This document shows positions 8,135-12,037 of a stretch of DNA of 12,037 nt, in pieces. The notes under the pieces are model-generated. The model was not told the DNA's origin. It saw nothing but the letters and a program-made list of their open reading frames with translations, and searched no databases. The stretch is from Alistipes sp. (GTDB taxonomy: Bacteria; Bacteroidota; Bacteroidia; Bacteroidales; Rikenellaceae). Both the position numbers and the translations under genes were made by a program. The stretch lies in assembly GCA_017391665.1 (NCBI GenBank), contig JAFOXS010000137.1, forward strand, positions 1 to 12,037, given 5' to 3'. Within the stretch, counting starts at the first letter, position 1, and the number at the start of each line of letters is the position of its first letter.

Positions 8135-9643
8135 ATGATATACCATATAACCGACAACGAGGCAGCAGCCGTCGCCCTGAAGGATATCCCCGAGGTGGAT
8201 TATGCGGCGTTGTACAACGACCTCAAGGAGCGTCTGCAGGATGAGCGCTATCATGTGGCTCACTACTTTGCCACGCCCGATGGTACACGTCTGAAGTTTT
8301 TCCTCATACTTCTCGATGATAGCGAGCATAAGGTGATGCTTTCATCCTTCGCCATGGAGTACTATGAGGATGTGGCACTCCCCTCGCTTACTGCACTGCA
8401 CCCGGCCCTGCACCCCTTCGAGCGCGAAATTACGGAGTTATATAACGTGGAGTTCGACTCCATGCCGTGGAACAAGCCCATTCGCTTCCCCTTCAACCGT
8501 CGCAACCGCAACTCGACGATGGACAACTATCCATTCTACACCATCGAGGGAGAGTCGCTGCACGAGGTAAACGTAGGCCCCATCCATGCAGGTATTATTG
8601 AGCCCGGAGCATTCCGCTTCGTCTGCAATGGAGAGAATGTGTTGCACCTGGAGATAGCACTGGGCTATCAGCACCGTGGTGCAGAGAATGAGTTCACATC
8701 AACGACAAACCGTCTGCGACAGACTCTGCTTGCCGAGGGTATTGCCGGCGATAGCGCCGTGTCGCACGCTACGGCATACGCATCGGCTATTGAGAAGTTA
8801 TGCGGTTTCCCGATCGGAGCTCTTGCCATTGAGCGTACTATTGCTCTGGAGTTGGAGCGCATGGCTATGCATATTGCCGATACGGGAGCCCTATCGATGG
8901 ATGTAGCCTATCAGCTCGGGCAGGTTGCCTGCGAGGCACTGCGTACGATGACCATCAACACTACGCAGGCATGGTGTGGTAACCGTTTCGGCAAAGGTCT
9001 TATCCGTCCGTGTGGCACAAACAAACCGCTCACACAGGAGAAGATCGCAATGATTCGCACGAATGTTGCCGAGATTCGCTGCCGATACAACGAAGTGATA
9101 GAGGACATTAAGTCATCGCCCTCACTGCTGGCCCGTTTCGAGCAGTGTGGCATAGTACCAAAGGCAGAGATGCAACGCATCGGTGGCGTAGGTATGGCGG
9201 CTCGTTCGAGTGGCGTAAAGCGCGACATCCGCTCATCACACCCCTATGCGGCATATGCCTCACAGATTAAGCATGAGAGCATTGTCAAGCAGCATGGCGA
9301 TGTGATGTCACGCCTTATGATGCGTTGCCGCGAGGTACTGCAGTCGGCCGATTATATTGAGCAGTTGCTATCAACTTACGCGCCATCCGAGATTGCACGT
9401 CCCGACTATGAGGCGACACTAAAGGCTGAGGCATTGACTTTCTCGCTTGTTGAAGGTTGGCGTGGCGAGATATGCCACGTGGCAATCACCGATAAGGAGG
9501 GCAAAATTGCAACCTACAAGATAAAAGATCCCAGCCTGCACAACTGGTTGGCACTGGCCATTGCCGTAAGAGGCGAGGGCATTTCGGATTTCCCTATTTG
9601 CAACAAGAGTTTTAACCTGTCGTACTGCGGTCACGACCTTTAA
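8135..9643 (+). CDS. hyfG: Hydrogenase-like large subunit HyfG (NuoC-NuoD fusion) without nickel ligands
   Basis: 502 residues. Residues 1 to ~125 are NuoC-like, with HPFEREITELYNVEF at 93-107; residues ~130-502 are NuoD/hydrogenase large-subunit-like, with HEVNVGPIHAGIIEPGAF at 143-160 and LHLEIALGYQHRGAE at 170-184. In group 4 hydrogenases the next motif is RxCGxCGxxH; here it reads GIAGDSAVSH at 202-211, so the two cysteines are Ala204 and Ser207. The C terminus, which should carry DPCxxC, ends SFNLSYCGHDL with Cys489 and Cys498 not in a CxxC. A [NiFe] centre therefore cannot form by the known chemistry. There is no extension after this motif for a maturation endopeptidase. Such loss is known for Ehr complexes. 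The fold may still hold a quinone-like or substrate pocket; His151 lies where NuoD has its quinone-site histidine. Confidence 0.93.
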   Translation: MIYHITDNEAAAVALKDIPEVDYAALYNDLKERLQDERYHVAHYFATPDGTRLKFFLILLDDSEHKVMLSSFAMEYYEDVALPSLTALHPALHPFEREITELYNVEFDSMPWNKPIRFPFNRRNRNSTMDNYPFYTIEGESLHEVNVGPIHAGIIEPGAFRFVCNGENVLHLEIALGYQHRGAENEFTSTTNRLRQTLLAEGIAGDSAVSHATAYASAIEKLCGFPIGALAIERTIALELERMAMHIADTGALSMDVAYQLGQVACEALRTMTINTTQAWCGNRFGKGLIRPCGTNKPLTQEKIAMIRTNVAEIRCRYNEVIEDIKSSPSLLARFEQCGIVPKAEMQRIGGVGMAARSSGVKRDIRSSHPYAAYASQIKHESIVKQHGDVMSRLMMRCREVLQSADYIEQLLSTYAPSEIARPDYEATLKAEALTFSLVEGWRGEICHVAITDKEGKIATYKIKDPSLHNWLALAIAVRGEGISDFPICNKSFNLSYCGHDL

Positions 9644-9653
9644 TCCATAGAGT

Positions 9654-10415
9654 ATGATATTTCCTAAAATAAAGGTACTGAAGAGTCACGGATGGCAATA
9701 CATCCCCGACCTTAATGCCGTTGAACTTACTGAAGAGTTTCGTGGTCGCCCCGTTTTGACGCAGACTGACGACATGAGCGACGTGGAGGCTGCCGCCAGG
9801 ATGTGCCCTACACAGGCCATTACCGCAGCACCCTTTACGCTCGACATGGGTCGATGCCTTTTCTGTGGCGAATGTGCTCTGCGTGCTCCGCATAACATAC
9901 GTTTTACAAACGACTACAAGATAGGCTCCGCATCGCGCGAGGGACTCATAGTAAAAGTGGGTGATGAGCAGACAGCCTTTCACCCCGAGATGATTCGCGA
10001 GGAGATTCCCGCACTCTTCTCCAAGGCATTAAAACTACGTCAGGTATCAGCCGGAGGTGATGCATCGGTGGAGATGGAGCTTAATGCCACGGGCAACGTT
10101 AACTTCGACTTTGGCCGTTATGGTGTGGAGTTTGTAGCCTCACCACGTCATGCCGACGGTGTGGTTATTACGGGTCCCATATCGAGCAACATAGCCGAGG
10201 CACTGGATATTTGCTATAACTCTGTGCCCGACCCAAAGATTGTTATCGTTTGTGGTTCAGAGGCCTGTTCGGGCGGATTGTACGCCGACTCGAAGGCTGT
10301 AGACCGCAGCTTTCTGGAGCGTTACAAGGTTGATCTGTGGCTCCCCGGCGCTCCCACACACCCCATGACATTCATCGACGGAGTGATGAATATGCTAAAA
10401 CTTAAAACACGCTAA
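9654..10415 (+). CDS. Fused ferredoxin / NuoB-like small subunit (HyfH-HyfI type) with reduced Fe-S ligands
   Basis: 253 residues in two parts. Residues ~30-90 are ferredoxin-like: Cys51-Pro (RMCPTQAI) and Cys68, Cys71, Cys74 (CLFCGEC). These four form one of the two sets of a 2[4Fe-4S] ferredoxin. The other set is gone: the first CxxCxxC aligns with Met41, Val44, Ala47, and its remote Cys is Ala78. Residues ~135-250 are NuoB/HyfI-like, marked by FVASPRHADGVVITGPIS (160-177). The four usual cluster cysteines align with Asp136, Val139, Glu203 (GSEACSGG) and Ala233 (LPGAPTHP), so the proximal cluster is predicted absent. Cys187, Cys200 and Cys205 are extra. The frame is continuous, so the changes are substitutions rather than decay. 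It follows hyfG by 10 bases and closes the complex operon. Confidence 0.88.
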   Translation: MIFPKIKVLKSHGWQYIPDLNAVELTEEFRGRPVLTQTDDMSDVEAAARMCPTQAITAAPFTLDMGRCLFCGECALRAPHNIRFTNDYKIGSASREGLIVKVGDEQTAFHPEMIREEIPALFSKALKLRQVSAGGDASVEMELNATGNVNFDFGRYGVEFVASPRHADGVVITGPISSNIAEALDICYNSVPDPKIVIVCGSEACSGGLYADSKAVDRSFLERYKVDLWLPGAPTHPMTFIDGVMNMLKLKTR

Positions 10416-10426
10416 AAACGATACAG

Positions 10427-11830
10427 ATGGAGACCCTGCAACACATTATAGACGCCACGAACGACATATTGTGGACATACGTTATGATTGCTGCCCTGAT
10501 AGGCTGTGCATTGTACTTTACTCTTCGTAGCGGATTCGTGCAGTTCCGCATGTTGGGGGAGATGATTCGCCAGCTTGCAAACTCCAACGAGCGACACCAC
10601 ACCGAGGGCAAGCATATCTCGCCTTTTCAGGCCTTTGCCGTATCGCTGGCAAGTCGTGTTGGCACGGGTAACCTGGCTGGAGTAGCTACAGCTATTGCCG
10701 TGGGAGGTCCTGGTGCAGTATTCTGGATGTGGATCATTGCCCTTATCGGATCGGCCAATGCCTTTATCGAGAGTACGCTGGCACAGCTCTACAAGCGTCG
10801 CACCGAAGACTCCTTCATCGGTGGTCCGGCATACTATATTCTGCATGGGCTGAAATGCCGATGGATGGCCATACTGTTCAGTGTACTGACAATTCTCACC
10901 TTCGGTTTTGCGTTTAACACCGTACAGAGCAACACACTCTGCGAGGCAGTAGAGCATGCATTTGGCTTTAGCCATATACATATGGGTATAGCCATTACCG
11001 TAGCCACCCTCGTCATCATCTTTGGAGGCATACAACGCATTGCCAAGTTTAGTTCAATCATCGTTCCCATCATGGCCCTGGGCTATATCTTGCTGGCATT
11101 TACCATTGTTATCCTCAACATTGGGCAGTTACCCGCCGTAATAGAGCTAATCATAAAGAGTGCCTTTGGCATGGAGCAGGTCGTGGGTGGTGGCTTGGGA
11201 GCTGCGCTGATGCAGGGTATAAAGCGAGGTCTGTTCAGCAACGAGGCTGGCATGGGATCGGCCCCCAATGTAGCTGCTACAGCATCGACATCGCACCCCG
11301 TAAAGCAGGGACTCATACAGAGCCTGGGAGTATTCACCGACACACTGATAATATGCTCGTGTACAGCCTTCATAATCCTTATGAGTGGCATTGAGTTCGG
11401 TGGTCAGATGGATGGCATACGCCTTACGCAGGAGGCCTTGACCACTCAGATTGGCGGTGCAGGACGCATCTTCGTTGCCATTGCCATCTTCTTCTTTGCC
11501 TTCTCATCGATCATAGGCAACTACTACTATGGCGAGGCCAATGTCAAGTTTATAACCTCATCGCGCAAGGTGCTCAACGCTTACCGTCTGCTCGTCGGCG
11601 TAATGGTTATGAGTGGTGCTGCGATGAGCCTGCAGACTGTGTGGAGCCTGGCAGACCTTACGATGGCACTTATGACGCTTTGCAACATCGCAGCCATTGT
11701 ACTGCTCGGAGGTCAGGTGATGACATTGCTCAAGGATTATCGCAAGCAAAAGAGCGCAGGCCTTGATCCCGTATTCAGAAAAAACGACATCAAGGAGTTT
11801 GCTTCAAATGATTCGATAGAGTGCTGGTAA
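10427..11830 (+). CDS. Sodium:amino-acid (alanine/glycine) symporter, AGCS family
   Basis: Membrane carrier of 467 residues that imports alanine, glycine or a similar small amino acid with Na+. The AGCS signature is at 73-102: SLASRVGTGNLAGVATAIA followed by GGPGAVFWMW, which includes the GTGN substrate/ion loop at 79-82. A second hallmark, GLFSNEAGMGSAPN, is at 268-281. About 10-11 helices are expected, with a short polar C-terminal tail. The exact substrate cannot be read from the sequence; dagA- and alsT-type proteins are the nearest known kinds. The ATG lies 11 bases after the small-subunit stop, with no terminator between, so co-transcription with the hydrogenase-like complex is likely. 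Confidence 0.94.
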   Translation: METLQHIIDATNDILWTYVMIAALIGCALYFTLRSGFVQFRMLGEMIRQLANSNERHHTEGKHISPFQAFAVSLASRVGTGNLAGVATAIAVGGPGAVFWMWIIALIGSANAFIESTLAQLYKRRTEDSFIGGPAYYILHGLKCRWMAILFSVLTILTFGFAFNTVQSNTLCEAVEHAFGFSHIHMGIAITVATLVIIFGGIQRIAKFSSIIVPIMALGYILLAFTIVILNIGQLPAVIELIIKSAFGMEQVVGGGLGAALMQGIKRGLFSNEAGMGSAPNVAATASTSHPVKQGLIQSLGVFTDTLIICSCTAFIILMSGIEFGGQMDGIRLTQEALTTQIGGAGRIFVAIAIFFFAFSSIIGNYYYGEANVKFITSSRKVLNAYRLLVGVMVMSGAAMSLQTVWSLADLTMALMTLCNIAAIVLLGGQVMTLLKDYRKQKSAGLDPVFRKNDIKEFASNDSIECW

Positions 11831-11879
11831 TCACACAATAAAAGCCTTTCAATTTGCGTTATTGATAAAAAACAAGCCC

Positions 11880-12037
11880 ATGAAAAAGATTTTTCTCACC
11901 TTCGCTATTGCACTTTTTGCCGTTGCGGCTTCAGCACAGAACCTCTCGAAAGATACAGCCGAAGAGCGTGCCAAAGCCAGCGCCGACCATCTGTACCAGA
12001 CATTGAAGCTCGACGTAAAACAATATAATAAGGTATA
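11880..12037 (+). CDS. Small secreted protein, N-terminal part (cut by window end)
   Basis: The ATG at 11880 opens 52 codons that run to the end of the window. The protein starts MKKIFLTFAIALFAVAASAQ, a clean Sec signal peptide with likely cleavage at ASA|Q. The exported part is charged and helical: DTAEERAKASADHLYQTLKL, then DVKQYNKV. The pattern of an acidic-basic helix followed by LKLD..QY..V resembles small periplasmic Bacteroidota proteins of the DUF4890 or Spy-like sort, but with so few residues this is only a suggestion. A near-consensus -7 box (TCAATTTG, one mismatch to TAnnTTTG) lies about 30 bases upstream, so it may have its own promoter. Confidence 0.7.
   Translation, partial: MKKIFLTFAIALFAVAASAQNLSKDTAEERAKASADHLYQTLKLDVKQYNKV

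Larger units (their letters stand above)
3182..10415 (+). other. Six-gene hydrogenase-4-like (Ehr-type) membrane complex operon
   Basis: Six genes run head to tail in the order hyfB, hyfC, hyfE, hyfF, hyfG and a fused hyfH/hyfI, with gaps of 3, 3, 3, 3 and 10 bases. Together they supply the membrane arm (NuoL-, NuoH-, NuoK-, NuoN/M-like) and a small peripheral arm (NuoC-NuoD-like, ferredoxin-NuoB-like). No formate dehydrogenase, NADH module, nickel-maturation (hyp) gene or hydrogenase endopeptidase gene lies in the window. The redox subunits lack the nickel ligands and the proximal cluster ligands, which places the block with energy-converting hydrogenase-related (Ehr) complexes rather than true group 4 hydrogenases. 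The placement is inference from motifs. Confidence 0.8.

Noticed and set aside
3182..10415. Respiratory complex I (nuo) operon
   Set aside because: There are no NuoA, NuoJ, NuoE, NuoF or NuoG genes, and the HyfB, HyfC and HyfE features fit hydrogenase-4-type complexes better.
8135..10415. Functional [NiFe] hydrogenase or formate hydrogenlyase
   Set aside because: Nickel and proximal-cluster ligands are missing, and no formate dehydrogenase, maturation or endopeptidase genes are present in the window.
9654..10415. Pseudogene from loss of cysteines in the small subunit
   Set aside because: The frame is intact, one cluster set is wholly retained, family motifs remain, and the losses match those in HyfG; this fits selection rather than decay.
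5336..11035. Antisense open frames over hyfC, hyfF/hyfG and the symporter (5336-5914, 7901-8329, 10412-11035)
   Set aside because: The opposing strand encodes conserved proteins with motifs throughout; these frames have low-complexity, Cys/His-rich translations typical of shadows.
11836..11872. Possible terminator after the symporter (CAATAA ... TTATTG followed by A-rich sequence)
   Set aside because: The stem is six weak A/T-rich pairs with a long loop, and no T-run follows on the plus strand.

Overview
The window looks like chromosome of a member of Bacteroidota, most likely Bacteroidales. The grounds are the TAnnTTTG-type promoter core with no Shine-Dalgarno sequences before most starts, AT-rich gaps between moderately GC-rich genes, a lipoprotein M3 peptidase, and short secreted-protein genes beginning MKK. 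No RNA genes, CRISPR arrays, insertion sequences or phage genes were seen.

Layout: the left end holds the first codons of a minus-strand exported protein (1-38). Next is a minus-strand M3-family lipoprotein peptidase, dcp-like (80-2362). A 51-base divergent promoter region follows; its centre is a perfect 16-base palindrome that supplies a -7 box to each strand. Everything further right is on the plus strand: rsmE (2414-3124), six tightly packed genes for a hydrogenase-4-like membrane complex (3182-10415), an AGCS-type sodium:amino-acid symporter (10427-11830), and the first 52 codons of a small secreted protein (11880-12037, cut by the window end).

The six-gene block is the centre of interest. 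It encodes HyfB, HyfC, HyfE and HyfF membrane proteins with the charged residues expected of proton (or sodium) translocating modules, a NuoC-NuoD-like large subunit (HyfG), and a fused ferredoxin/NuoB-like small subunit. The redox part is stripped. The large subunit lacks the nickel-ligand cysteines (the first CxxC is Ala/Ser; no CxxC is present at the C terminus). The NuoB-like domain has lost all four proximal [4Fe-4S] ligands. The ferredoxin domain keeps exactly one of its two four-cysteine sets. It is therefore not a hydrogenase and not complex I, but fits the poorly understood Ehr (energy-converting hydrogenase related) class, here with at most one predicted Fe-S cluster. Its electron donor and acceptor, and whether it does redox chemistry at all, are open. 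The symporter 11 bases downstream is probably co-transcribed, so a link between the complex and ion-coupled amino-acid uptake is possible but unproven.
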